From Bacteroidota bacterium (GTDB lineage Bacteria > Bacteroidota > Bacteroidia > Chitinophagales > Chitinophagaceae): a stretch of 64,000 bases of DNA. The notes beneath the pieces were generated by a model that was given only the letters and a program-made list of their open reading frames with translations, was not told the DNA's origin and did no database searches. The stretch covers positions 1-64,000 of the forward strand of contig JAPLEH010000067.1 of NCBI GenBank assembly GCA_026391455.1, given 5' to 3'. This document shows, in pieces, positions 17,801 to 25,700 of the stretch; position 1 is the first letter of the stretch; each line of letters opens with the position of its first letter. Made by a program: the position numbers and the translations under genes.

Positions 17801-18835
17801 GGTGAGCTGGCTGCCGGTGAGTTCGGTACTGAATGCTCCTTCTGAAACTGCCACCACTTTCCAGTAATAAAGTGTGGAGCCTGCAAGCCCCCCCTGTGTG
17901 CTGGAGGTACTGTTTGCCGGCAATTGTGCTACCTGCGTAAAAGTGATATTGTCGGTAGAACGGAACACCAGGTAAGTCAATTCATTCGTTGCAGCATCGG
18001 TCCAGTTCAGCGTCATACCGCCTGTACCTACTGCGGTAAAGTTCAATCCGGTTGGTGCGGCAGGTACGGTGGGAGTATATTTATAAATCCTTCTGCTGCC
18101 ATCTGCTGCTGAATTCAGGTTTGCAATTGGCCCGGCTGCATAGGTTGGATTATCGGTAAAGGGAGAAGTAGTTGCACTGGCATTCGTAGACGAAGTAACA
18201 TATGCCAGGTTATTGGCCGTTGTATTGGTGGCAAACCCGATAGCAACGGTGGCATCACTTGCACTGCCCGTAGAGGTAATAGACATAGTACCATATACAA
18301 ACTCAATCACCCCGCTAGATTCATATAGGCGTACCTGATAGGTTCCATCGTTTGTAAAAGAAGAAGTCCAGAGCAAGTTCATATTGTTAAACTCTATGAC
18401 CAGACACCTGTTTGGAGCCGTACCCACTATTTTATAATGCGTTTTACCCGCTGTACCTGTACCCAGATCCGCTGCAAATGCAGAGATGATGGGTGTGGTA
18501 ACTGTACCACCGGATACAACGTAGGTACCTGAGCCAGCGGAAGTACCGGTACTGGACAGAGACACAAGACCATTGGTGGTTACGTTGAACTGTGAGTAAC
18601 GGTTACCCATCAGCCAGAAATCGAAACCAATGGCGATCGCAGTGGCATTCACCCCCTGATCCACACTGGGACCACTTACCTGAGTGGTACCAGTTGACAT
18701 ATCAACCGTATTACCATTCTGGTCCAGTGCTAAAGAACCTGTAGTAGTAGTGGAAAAAGCATAGTTGGCAGAGCTTTGTGCAAATGCGGCACTTGAAATA
18801 GCTGCAAATAGCAGAAGGAAGGACAGTTTCCTCAT
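8831..18835 (-). CDS. Giant secreted beta-helix repeat protein (3334 residues)
   Basis: The signal peptide is about 1-19 (MRKLSFLLLFAAISSAAFAQ). It is followed by a lectin-like beta domain (to about 250) and a fibronectin type III domain (about 258-345, PAAPTGLNFT...LNW...YYWKVVA). Four long right-handed beta-helix blocks then start near residues 353, 1298, 2145 and 2778, each opened by a G.Y.VG..GNYTTL-type motif and full of N-rich rungs such as NTIDNCTI and VTIDGSNNG. Bacterial-Ig-like linkers (ITYT..P....DRTL) lie near 1152 and 2652. Each block closes with a GADE or GADA motif. The final module (about 3260-3334) starts TWTGAVSTDWFDVRNWS, but the protein stops soon after with no T9SS sorting domain. 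Very rich in Thr, Ser, Asn and Gly. A cell-surface or matrix role in adhesion or polysaccharide binding is likely; no catalytic residues could be assigned. Confidence 0.88.
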   Translation of the reverse strand: MRKLSFLLLFAAISSAAFAQSSANYAFSTTTTGSLALDQNGNTVDMSTGTTQVSGPSVDQGVNATAIAIGFDFWLMGNRYSQFNVTTNGLVSLSSTGTSAGSGTYVVSGGTVTTPIISAFAADLGTGTAGKTHYKIVGTAPNRCLVIEFNNMNLLWTSSFTNDGTYQVRLYESSGVIEFVYGTMSITSTGSASDATVAIGFATNTTANNLAYVTSSTNASATTSPFTDNPTYAAGPIANLNSAADGSRRIYKYTPTVPAAPTGLNFTAVGTGGMTLNWTDAATNELTYLVFRSTDNITFTQVAQLPANSTSSTQGGLAGSTLYYWKVVAVSEGAFSTELTGSQLTNSCSLTGTYDVGPGAVSGYTTLKAAVDAAILNGVTGPVIFELNAAYTNTTDATFPIVLGAVPCASATNTITIRPAAGAGAKTITSANTTATFDVNGGAFWIIDGRQGGTGTSKDLTIENTSTSGTAFRFINDGRNNQIQYTILQGVNTAATSGVVLFSTTTGSLGNSNNTIDNCTIKDGATTPLNGVVSIATAAFPNNANTISNSNIFNFYSSTNTTNAGVGVNLGVNNTNWVISGNSFYQTASRTTFGAGSTFNAILASSNTVNGTTISGNFIGGTAPNCGGTAMTLNTTATLVFRGIQLTVGTTTATSVQGNTIQNIAVTTASTSTAQSLISAVTGNINIGNVTGNTLGSQSVTNSVTFVQSTTSTAPFFCGIIAGTGTPGVINISNNTIGGIAVSNSSTGTINVRGISFQGAATSYTVTGNTIGSPITANSITNATNNLLAGIVSNSTSATNTISNNTVVNITHTSTGTGAQVIGIITPGSTGGVQTVTGNTVRNISSGAPNVGTGSASSVIGIAQTAATTAGQTVSQNTVFSLINTNATAATNLIGIFYNGPTTGTNTIARNFVHSLNLSTSSTSGVIAGIQVGGGLHTMQNNMVRLGITDAGASITNGYTITGINDITSTSGSQIIHNSVYIGGTGVATSISNTSAFNTGTTVNTRTFRNNIFTNDRTNAAGTALHLAAIFAGTLPNPSGLTSSHNVYYSSTTANCIRNSTNNYTVSTWQSASGQDAGSYQAPSLSQIGFISATGNAATVDLHIAGATVIESSGTATTTSTDDFDGQTRAGLTPVDIGADAGNFTVLDLIAPVITYTQIPATACLTDRTLSATITDASGINVTPGTLPRLYYKKSTDANTFAGNTNADNGWKYVEASNAVSPFTFTTDFSLLQSAVAPGDVIQYFVTAQDLAATPNVGINSGIFAVAPTSVALTGTAFPIGPVINSYTLASALPTSITVGAAGNYTTLTGAAGLFADINAKYLSGNTTVTILDATIAETGANALNAINYGCSGGPFTLTIKPNTGVTTVLSGSVAGPLINLNGADNVTFDGSNNGTSSKDMTISNTNTGGSTVQFINDATGNTVKNSIILGVNSSATSGSIVFSTTTVATGNSSNTIDNNDIRDGATVPVNAIYSSGSAGGPNASNTITNNNIFNWTGSGVLVTATGNGNSWSVNSNALYQTATRTTALVAISLLSGGNSNTINNNSIGGANSTRTGTPLTSSNGISAITLSAGTTTASNIQGNLIGNIVVTSTTATSNIINVTGGNVNVGTTSGNTIGEATANSISSANSLVGIASSSSGTVDIRNNTIRNLSYNDADFERLAGIYVTAGTVTVKSNTIRDFIHTGTTNTTLTSTFVPVGILLNTTTAGNLVEDNQIFNFTLGFNGANAGVTYPMFGIEVAGVSSTGTPTVITRNKIYNLTTTRTGTTTSAPIVAGVYAPSGAATYSNNFISLTQSTASTQPLLRGVLLETTGNNNVFFNSIFIGGTAAAANNTYGLYRTSTTGTQSILNNILSNQRTGTGNHFAIGTSSVTGWNAAFSNYNDLHSINVSSLGDWGGTALTLANWKAAQPGGSGGDANSFSELPAFVSATDLHIPNATATQIESGGTPAGGITTDIDNETRPGPTNTNGGGTQVDVGADEFDGTPASGMIYVSSTTTQANTSSVPRGTTNQQVIGVEIVTSGTLSPLSATSFTLNTNGTTAPLTDITNAKLWYTGTSSTFATTTQYGSTVAAPNGSFNITGSQVLSTGTNYFWLTYDVPCGATLTNAVDAECNLVIVGEANNPTPQAPAGSRTIGASAGLSGTVTIGAAGNYPTLTGTGGLFEAINTNGISANLTANIVDAAVTEPGTVVLNTVNNVCGGPFTILIKPNTTSVLTGTVGTGAVIKLNGADNVTIDGSNSGGTDRSLTIRNTTTTTTGNAVIWLASAAASNGANSNTIKNSIIEGNSSTTSFTGIHIGGSTTIGITTAGLEANNTNTINNNLFRKTINGVTLFGFGAATPDQGNVISNNNFGTAVTGEGHSLLAINADRQSGLIVSGNEVQNVVNATNTSSTPFGGIRLLDFKNGLCFNNKVHDLAYTGTSTPKIYGIAMTNATYTTVGNPSNAQIYNNIVYRINSTGTSAVWNLTGILASAGYGDKITYNSVHLTGQLANSASGLAAAFANGDANITSVGTNIEVQNNSFSITGSSAIAGGNFWAYYTQATTLTGSVLNYNDLYAAGTNVTSNVGRFNATNYATLAAWQGATAQDANSISTDPQYNAVNNLIPQLGSPLVNAGTPIVGITTDITGFTRSVTTPTIGAYEQAGDAAAPTITYTALPFTCATADRTLAGVTIADVTGVPTTGALQPRIYFRKNAGAWFSNQGTLTTGNGISGTWDFTITAATMGGLTAGDVVQYYVIAQDLAGTPNIGSNPAAGLVATDVNTVTTAPTTPASYTISNTLSGAYTVGAAGNYTTLTAAITAYNTACLTGPVVFNLIDASYSAGETFPITINANPNASSVNTLTIKPNTGVTASISGNNATTILKLAGADYVTIDGSNNGSTSIDLTITNTGTGSVIWMGTDATAGATNNTLKNFNMVGPGAFGGQGIIAGSGATFGSAAENGRPNSNNTVQNLTAKGVQNAIFALGDATTLDDNWVITKNNFGSAVAAEKLSFRGIALQNASNFTISENKVIGVSSSTGSSSTMSGILVGATINGGIITKNEMRDIKQNNTTGWGSNGIFLNSTSTAANVTVTNNFISDVASQGFNGQDQSDNGYGLMINNGGGYQVYYNTVLMNTEQVATGGQPAALNLAAAVAAGGVNLRNNILVTTQTVGVNYSVINQGVAAAFGTINYNDYVSTENIGFQTTSQVTLTDWQTATTQDANSISVAPVFVSATDLHLVTGSNCNLHRRGTPIAGITVDYDNETRSATNPDMGADEYANSTTGTMTWTGAVSTDWFDVRNWSACEIPGPTSNVVINGSLPNYPNVTSNVTINSLTLNTGSSLTAATGVVITLLSL

Positions 18836-19261
18836 AATCGTTGTTTGGTGTTATAATAACTGGTTCGTTAAGTGGTTGTTCACGCAGATACAAGACTTCA
18901 AATCTGTTAACTAAAACAGATATTCGATTCCCCCGTTCGGGGCAACCCAAAGCATTATAATCTTTTGATGTTCCTAGGGTGAGGAAGGAAAGAATCCAAA
19001 AGGAAGAGGTTAACTAATTATTAAAAATAGGTATTAATACATATCAACCAAATTTATTTTTTCCCCTCCCCTATTCCGGATCAATGTCATGACTTGAGAT
19101 AGTAATACTGCTATTTCAACAAACTGAAAAAACAGACGTTCCGGAATTAGCTATAAAATTGATATTTAGTAAAATAGTACAGCCCCATCTGCCGGAGCAA
19201 CGGCTTCCGGCGTGGCCGGCAGGTATACCCGTTATTTTCCTCTGCGCCACAGGTTCTGTAA
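18836..19261. promoter_or_regulatory. Intergenic region upstream of the giant protein gene
   Basis: 426 bp, AT-rich. A TAAATTTG -7-like element lies on the minus strand at 19056-19049, about 214 bp before the ATG, without a good TTG at -33. A GCCGGA/TCCGGC hairpin near 19190-19211, downstream of the next gene, lacks a T-run. Nothing else is seen. Confidence 0.3.
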
Positions 19262-21670
19262 TTAGTCCTTTACCAGTATGGACTGGGCTTTTTTACCGCT
19301 GCGTTGCAAGACTATGTAAATCAAATAATTTCCTTTAGCCAGTCGGCTTAAATCCAGGGGTAACGAATGGCTTCCTTTATTCAGGTTCTGTGTTTTTGTA
19401 AGGTATACACGACCACTGATATCTGTAACGAAAATCGTTACTGTTTCCTCTTCGGGAATAGATAGTTGCAGCATGGCCACACCCTCCACAGGATTGGGAT
19501 AAATCCGGCTGAGCAGTTCTTGTTCGGAGCCAGACAACCTTACATTATTGGAATATACAATCCGGCCCCCTGGCAATGATCCTTTTATCCGATATACCCA
19601 GGTACCGGTTGCTGCACCCGGATCAGTATACTGGTAATCATTTTGGGATGGTGAAGGATTAATCAACCCTACCGTCCTGAACTGGTTACCGGCATCTGCC
19701 CGTTGCACTTCCAGCGAACGGAGTGCCGCACAATTATTATAGTTGAACTGAATGAGGTTATCTTGTCCGGCCGTTTTTGCACTACATACAATCCGGCAAG
19801 GCGCTGCCAGAATCGCCGTACCCGACACCCCTATTGCAAAAGGAATGGGCGTCGTTGTCAGATTCAGGTTAGACATAGTGCTCACAGTCCAGGCAGGGTC
19901 TGCGCCAGTCGGAGTGATGGCGGTATTTCCCGCTGAAAGACTCCAGGCCAGATAATCGCTTTGTAGTAACTCCATGGTGAGCGGCTGTGCGGATGCTCCG
20001 GGCGAACAATGCGCGTTGGCATACACAAATGAAGCCCCCACGCTGGTATTTGCACTTGATTGCAGATACCAGGTACGTAATACCGCATCCGCCGGTATGG
20101 CCACTGAAGGATCATTGATACTGCCTGCCACCCTGGCTGTAAAAGAATTACCAGAACCACTGGTTATCGTCACCGGATTATAAGAAGATGCATCAGGGCC
20201 GATATAAAAATTTCCCGTTGTTGTAACATTATCCAGTGTTAAGGCGCCTGTTCCATTGGTTACCACTTTTCCATTGGTACGGTTAATCAGGGACGCGTTT
20301 ACATAAACATCATTATTATTAAGTTGCAGGTAACCCGAATTAAGAAAAAGACTGTACGGCAAGGGCAATACGGTCTGAAGATCCACACCGGCCGGATTGT
20401 CTATCACCAGAGAAATGGTATTATTAAAACTGTTCAATGCCAGCGATTGCATCACCGGCCCAATCATATTCAGTTGGTTTTGCGAAGCAAATCCGCTCGT
20501 GGCTACAATGAGAGAAGGAGATATTGTATTTACATTTCCCAATACATTTAATATAAAAGCACCAGAAGGAGCATTGGCCAGTGGCCGGTTGGTAAAATCA
20601 AGGGTGCCGCCAGTCATAATAAAATCGCCGTTGACACTAAGTGTCATAGGATAAGCAGACAGGTTATCTCCGGTATAGGTAGCATTACCCCTTACCACCC
20701 CATTGCTGATCACAAAATCGTTAAGTATAGTTCCGTTACTGAAAGCAGCACCGGGGGCACTGAGTTCCAATTGTCCGCCCCTTATATCCAGATGCCCGAT
20801 ACTAAAGCCGGCAGGATTCGTAGCCAAACGCAGGGAACCGGTAGTCCCCGTACTCAGAATCCGGATACTATCCATCGAAGCACTGGTGGAAGGAAGAAGC
20901 AATGCAGACGAACCGGATGATGTCTGACTGGTGCAATTCCATATCAGCAATCCATTGTATTGTGCAGCACTATTAAATGACACCATTGAATTGGTGATAC
21001 CGGTAACATTGATTATGCTCCCATCCTGAAATTGGGCATTGGGTCCGGCACCGCCATTTCGCTGCCAGTCGAGCACCGACCCGCTGGTAAACCGGAGCGT
21101 GGTGGTGGTGCCGCTCAGCACTCCACTTCCTGAATTATTAGAAGCCATTCGCACCGTTCCGTTGATGGTGGTATTGGTAAGACTCAGTGGTAGTGCATTG
21201 ACTACCCATGTAGACGGTCCCTGCCCGAGTACCAATAAGCCATTGATCAGTGCGGTGTTGGTGACCAACGACCCGTAGGTTACAATGGATACTCCTGAAA
21301 TGCTGCCGATGGTAAGACTTGATCCTGTTTCGATGTAAAACACCCTTGCTGGCGTACCCCCGTTACCAATAGATAAAGACCTGTTCGCCGCAGAGGTGAG
21401 CGAAACGGTGGCCAAACCTGTAATATTCAATGCGGCGATTACCGGATTTACATCCACCGTAATCACCGTATTGATATTGATTACCACGGTATCATTCACA
21501 GAAGGAGTACCCACGGGACTCCAATTGCCCGCAACAAACCAGGTACCGGAAGAACCTCCAGCCCAGGTACGGGTGGTTGCATTCACAGATGTAAGAAAAA
21601 GAAACGTGATACAAAAGATCAATACCCTCTTTTTGGTTAACGACAGTATATCCGGCACTTTTAACTTCAT
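19262..21670 (-). CDS. Secreted beta-rich protein with T9SS sorting domain
   Basis: 802 residues from ATG 21670; the longer frame (from 21736) adds 22 residues before the signal peptide MKLKVPDILSLTKKRVLIFCITFLFLTSVNA. The mature part opens with TRTWAGGSSGTWFVAGNWSPVGTPSVNDTVVI, a module common in Bacteroidota surface proteins and also found at the C-terminus of the giant neighbour. Beta-helix-like repeats follow (ITGLATVSLTSAA, SIGHLDIRGGQLEL). The C-terminus (about 725-802) is a type A T9SS sorting domain: RIYPNPVEG, VTDISGRVYLTK and a last strand YLIYIVLQRSGKKAQSILVKD. It is exported by Sec and then across the outer membrane by T9SS, whose components are not in this window. Ligand unknown. 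Confidence 0.88.
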   Translation of the reverse strand: MKLKVPDILSLTKKRVLIFCITFLFLTSVNATTRTWAGGSSGTWFVAGNWSPVGTPSVNDTVVININTVITVDVNPVIAALNITGLATVSLTSAANRSLSIGNGGTPARVFYIETGSSLTIGSISGVSIVTYGSLVTNTALINGLLVLGQGPSTWVVNALPLSLTNTTINGTVRMASNNSGSGVLSGTTTTLRFTSGSVLDWQRNGGAGPNAQFQDGSIINVTGITNSMVSFNSAAQYNGLLIWNCTSQTSSGSSALLLPSTSASMDSIRILSTGTTGSLRLATNPAGFSIGHLDIRGGQLELSAPGAAFSNGTILNDFVISNGVVRGNATYTGDNLSAYPMTLSVNGDFIMTGGTLDFTNRPLANAPSGAFILNVLGNVNTISPSLIVATSGFASQNQLNMIGPVMQSLALNSFNNTISLVIDNPAGVDLQTVLPLPYSLFLNSGYLQLNNNDVYVNASLINRTNGKVVTNGTGALTLDNVTTTGNFYIGPDASSYNPVTITSGSGNSFTARVAGSINDPSVAIPADAVLRTWYLQSSANTSVGASFVYANAHCSPGASAQPLTMELLQSDYLAWSLSAGNTAITPTGADPAWTVSTMSNLNLTTTPIPFAIGVSGTAILAAPCRIVCSAKTAGQDNLIQFNYNNCAALRSLEVQRADAGNQFRTVGLINPSPSQNDYQYTDPGAATGTWVYRIKGSLPGGRIVYSNNVRLSGSEQELLSRIYPNPVEGVAMLQLSIPEEETVTIFVTDISGRVYLTKTQNLNKGSHSLPLDLSRLAKGNYLIYIVLQRSGKKAQSILVKD

Positions 21671-22007
21671 GACACGAAATTGAATGTAACAAGAATAAAG
21701 TAACTTTAATCGAAAGGGTAATGACTTATTAAGCATGGGGTAAAAGGCAATAAGACAGTCAGGCCATACTTTTGTGAAACAAAAATAGGGGGTTTATTGC
21801 AAGGGCGGCAGGCTGCTAATCCAAAGATTTCAACATAATTATTGATTTAACCAGTTGCCCTATCATCGATTGCATTTTCCTGGGCGTGAAACTAATGACT
21901 GAAAAAGGATTAGATAAAGACGTAATTAAAATGTTTACTGATGGAGTTATACCCAATAAAAAACTCCCGGCATTACCGGGAGTCGTATTAATGTATGCAA
22001 TTTAAAA
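21671..22007. other. Intergenic region between secreted protein genes
   Basis: 337 bp that must hold the promoter of the 802-residue protein and the terminator of the next gene (21957-21983). No consensus promoter or repeat was recognised. Confidence 0.4.
21957..21983 (-). terminator. Terminator of the 997-residue secreted protein gene
   Basis: ACTCCCGG-CATTA-CCGGGAGT (21963-21983), with an A-run on the left that reads as a T-run on the minus strand. Confidence 0.8.
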
Positions 22008-25001
22008 TTATTGTTTTATCAGGGCTGTAACCATGGTTTGCCCTCCTCCCCTGATATATAAATAATACACCCCGGATGTGAGTGTACTCATATCAGTCTG
22101 AACTGTATTGGTTCCTGCGGAAAGCGACAGTGAGGAACGGCTAACTATCTTACCAGACACACTAACCAGTTCTAATGTTGCAGAAGTGGCGCGGGCAGCA
22201 GCAAGGGTAATATTCACCTTGTCCCGTACCGGATTCGGATATACTGTTGTCAATAAAATACCTTCCGAATCATTGATCACAGCCACAATGCGGCTAAAGG
22301 TGATTTTACCATCGGCATCAATCATTTTCAACCGGTAGTAAATGGCACGGTTGCCACCCATTGCATCGGTCGTATAATAAAAACGGCTGGTGGTACTTCC
22401 ATTGATGGTTGCAGTATAGCTAAAGGAAGCACCATTATAGGATTTCTCCAATTCGAAACGGGCACCCGGTAAACAACATCCCGCGAGTTCCCAGGTAAGC
22501 CTTGCCGTAGATGCATTCATTTTTTGTACATCAAACTGAATGAGTTTCAATGGCAACGGTCCGCTGATATTGGAAACCGCAAAAGGTGAAAACCTTGTCC
22601 AGTTGGTAATACTGGCGGTACGTGCAGTAGCGGGTCCACCAGCCACCTGCGATACACCCGCTGCTATCCAATCATTACCCCAGGGATTGCCATTGGCCAC
22701 TTCATGCCATACCTGTACGTTTTCTGTATTATTATATAACGCACCTGTTTGTCCGGGTGAGGTTTCATTCCATTGAAAAATGATATCTGCTCCGGATGCG
22801 GGAGGATTCACCGACGGGGTAATATGCCATTCACGCAATACGGCTTTACTGGTATTGCTGGCAAATGCCGGATCGTCCACGTTCAATACATCTTCCACAC
22901 GTAGTGTCCAGTTAAGCCCGTCTGCATGCGTAATCGTAAGCGGATTATAGGTACTGTTGCCAATGGGTATTAAGTTAGTGCCTGTCAAATTCGTCTTGAT
23001 CAGAGCCCCGGTACTATTGGTTATGATATAACCGTTACTGCCGCCTGCGATCAATCCATCGGCAGAAAGATTAAAAGCTCCCAGCGTAATATAGCTGTTT
23101 GTTAATAAGGAAATGGCACCATTCACTGTCTTACTGGATGTCATGGTTACATTGGTGGAAGGACCAATATCCAGAATAACGGACGACATATTGATGTTTC
23201 CGCTGCCTCCAAGGCTGGCGGTGGCACCGCTGATTTTCCAATCGCCGGACCCGGCCACATCGGCTACCACACCGGAACCTATGATACCATTTCTGAATCG
23301 TTTAATTCCCAGACCACCCCACGATATACCCAGCCCATTACTTTCAAACGTTCCATTTATGATGGTAGGGCTTCCTCCGCCTACGGAAAGTGTGCTCGTG
23401 GTATTGGAAACCCGGAAGATCGGATTCACACCATCGGCATTATTGGGAAAGAAAGTAACTCCACTTGCTGCAAAGGATAAATTGAGTGTATACTCAAGTA
23501 TGGATTGGTGTTCATACACATAGTTATTAGCATTCACACCAGTTCCGTTACCCGTTAAACCAGTACCGGAGACTTGTAACAATCCGCCCGTGCGAACAAT
23601 CAGTGTAGCCGACCCGGCAAACGTGGGACTTAAACTGCCGGTAGCTAAAATAAACTTACCGCCGCTTTGAATATCTATATCATTACCGGATACATTATCC
23701 TGAATGGTAAACACACCGGAGGAATGGGTAAGCGTACCACCATTATTAATAATTACCTGATCAGCAGAGGCGGCTCCCGCTACCGTTACGACATGTCCGT
23801 TACGGATGGTAATTGTATTGGCTGCGGAAGTAGGTGCCAGCGTAGCACTGATCCAGGTGGCATTGTCAGGTGAAGATTCCCAGGTAGAAGCAGTTCCCCA
23901 GTTGCCGGTAGCGACTGAACGGAAATAGTCGTTTGGTGATGTACTGCAGGCCCCTAATTGCACAATGGTAAACGCGGCGGATTCGGAGCCCGTTACTACG
24001 GGCGCACTGGATACCACACGGATTTTATAACCTGCACCACCGGCCGTAGCAGCCGGTATCGTAATATTGATGGTGCCGGAGGGGCCATTGCCTGATAAAG
24101 CCAGCGTGCCAATGGCAACCGGTGCAGCAAAAGAGCCGGCCGCATCAGATAATTGAGCGGTAAACACATTGGCTCCGGTAAATACATCGGTGGAAGTAAA
24201 ATCCACAGTGCCGGAGGCCGTTGCTAAACAGTTGGCTAAACTAAAGGGGGGACCGGTTACTACTCCGGTTGTTATTGTATTGGCTGGTGGTGCTGAGGCA
24301 TTTACTGAAACATCATCGATTGCCATTAAATGATCGTTTCCTGAATCATTCAAATCTTCCCAGCGAAGCATAATCTCATCACCGGCAGCAATCGTCACGG
24401 TAATTGTAACTGAGATGTTTGCCACGCGATTGGCTGCCGCATTTCCATCAAGTGCCGTAGGCGCAGTTGCTCCCACAATGGGTGTGGTAAAAATAGAGGG
24501 GGCGGCTGTCCAGGTACCTGTCACAAGACTGGTTACGGTTGTACCTGTCTGATAATATAATTCCAAAGTATGTGCAGCAGCGTTATTTTCTTTACGCCAT
24601 TCTTCCCCGGTCCAGGTTACAGTGATAGAATTGATGGATGCTCCGGTATTGTTTTTCAATCGCCAACCAATATACCCTTTTTGAGAACCGGCAGTTCCGG
24701 TAAACCCATTCGAAGAAGCATAACCTAAAGCACGTTCTGTAGGCGGATTCGTACCTGTAACTCCAAAGGCATAAAGTCCGCCAGCAGTGGTCGTACCTGT
24801 ATTTGCACCATAGGTACCAATGGTAGCCGTAGCATCAGTTCTCGCATACCATCCATTCAGCGTAGTATTATCGGCCCAGGCACCATTGGTCAGCGTATTA
24901 AAATCCTGGGAATAGTTGGTAGCAACTGCGTTAATATTAAACTGTGCATTAGAAAATGAATACACTAACAAGGCAAAGAAAAAAACAATGAATTTCCTCA
25001 T
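22008..25001 (-). CDS. Large secreted protein with T9SS sorting domain
   Basis: 997 residues. The signal peptide is about 1-19 (MRKFIVFFFALLVYSFSNA). Residues 20-235 form a lectin-like or jelly-roll domain (YSQDFNTL, GYIGWRLKNNTG, MLRWEDLNDSGNDHLMAIDDVSV) often seen at the N-terminus of Bacteroidota extracellular proteins. A middle section has Ig-like and beta-helix-like segments (ITIRNGHVVTVAGAASADQVIINNGGTLTH). The C-terminal 80 residues form a type A T9SS domain (TTVYPNPVRDKVNI, LVSVSGKIVSRS, YYLYIRGGGQTMVTALIKQ). No enzyme active site was identified. It is on the same strand as the two preceding giant genes, but each has its own terminator. Confidence 0.88.
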   Translation of the reverse strand: MRKFIVFFFALLVYSFSNAQFNINAVATNYSQDFNTLTNGAWADNTTLNGWYARTDATATIGTYGANTGTTTAGGLYAFGVTGTNPPTERALGYASSNGFTGTAGSQKGYIGWRLKNNTGASINSITVTWTGEEWRKENNAAAHTLELYYQTGTTVTSLVTGTWTAAPSIFTTPIVGATAPTALDGNAAANRVANISVTITVTIAAGDEIMLRWEDLNDSGNDHLMAIDDVSVNASAPPANTITTGVVTGPPFSLANCLATASGTVDFTSTDVFTGANVFTAQLSDAAGSFAAPVAIGTLALSGNGPSGTINITIPAATAGGAGYKIRVVSSAPVVTGSESAAFTIVQLGACSTSPNDYFRSVATGNWGTASTWESSPDNATWISATLAPTSAANTITIRNGHVVTVAGAASADQVIINNGGTLTHSSGVFTIQDNVSGNDIDIQSGGKFILATGSLSPTFAGSATLIVRTGGLLQVSGTGLTGNGTGVNANNYVYEHQSILEYTLNLSFAASGVTFFPNNADGVNPIFRVSNTTSTLSVGGGSPTIINGTFESNGLGISWGGLGIKRFRNGIIGSGVVADVAGSGDWKISGATASLGGSGNINMSSVILDIGPSTNVTMTSSKTVNGAISLLTNSYITLGAFNLSADGLIAGGSNGYIITNSTGALIKTNLTGTNLIPIGNSTYNPLTITHADGLNWTLRVEDVLNVDDPAFASNTSKAVLREWHITPSVNPPASGADIIFQWNETSPGQTGALYNNTENVQVWHEVANGNPWGNDWIAAGVSQVAGGPATARTASITNWTRFSPFAVSNISGPLPLKLIQFDVQKMNASTARLTWELAGCCLPGARFELEKSYNGASFSYTATINGSTTSRFYYTTDAMGGNRAIYYRLKMIDADGKITFSRIVAVINDSEGILLTTVYPNPVRDKVNITLAAARATSATLELVSVSGKIVSRSSLSLSAGTNTVQTDMSTLTSGVYYLYIRGGGQTMVTALIKQ

Positions 25002-25255
25002 AGCTCCTACTTATATTGAAATAAAGCAAATTGAATACGGACGCTGGATTTAGTGGAAATTCGAAAGGATTGGAACTGTAAAACTAACTAAAAAAACTAA
25101 GTAGTTATTTTAGGCAGGGACAATTTCAGTCATTTGTTAATAAAATAATACGGCACTAATCGATTTTAGGAGTATACACCTAATCAAATCAGGCCAAAAA
25201 TCCATTACGAGAAGGTGGAAAAAAAGGGATGAAAAATGTATCGGTATAGGAAATA

Positions 25256-25651
25256 TTAAGACTTTCCTTTATTCAATTTCATATCCGGAAATAAAGCGGC
25301 TACCAGCATGAATAGGGAACCAGCCAGCATCAGGTACAATCCTTCTTTTCGTACCGGACACTCTCCTCCCCTGCATACGGCTATCAGAAAAAAGTTTTTG
25401 ATGGCCCAGGCCGAGTTCAACGCTACAACGAGCAGATTGGCCCGCTTTGCCCACAGACGGGGTGTAAAATGAAAAAGCAGGAAGGGGATTACCAATATCA
25501 GGTGCAGGTAACCGGGTTTACCATAGGCCGTACCGGTTGCATCCACCCCGCTGATGGTAATATGGCGGCTCTCAATGACCACCCAGGGCAAAAAACAACC
25601 TGCTACCAGCATGGCTGCGGCCGCTAACCCTATCCATTTTACATTTCGCAT
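25256..25651 (-). CDS. Small integral membrane protein, unknown function
   Basis: 131 residues, not recognised. Four hydrophobic segments are visible: about 6-24 (IGLAAAAMLVAGCFLPWVV), 48-64 (HLILVIPFLLFHFTP), 72-92 (LLVVALNSAWAIKNFFLIAV) and 104-120 (LYLMLAGSLFMLVAALFP). A CRGGECPVRKEG loop between segments 3 and 4 carries two cysteines. Predicted inner-membrane protein. It lies 50 bp downstream of the VOC protein gene on the same strand and could share its transcript. Confidence 0.7.
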   Translation of the reverse strand: MRNVKWIGLAAAAMLVAGCFLPWVVIESRHITISGVDATGTAYGKPGYLHLILVIPFLLFHFTPRLWAKRANLLVVALNSAWAIKNFFLIAVCRGGECPVRKEGLYLMLAGSLFMLVAALFPDMKLNKGKS

Positions 25652-25700
25652 AATTCCTCATTAAGAGGCCGCAAGTTAATTCATTTGATTGAAGCCCCGC

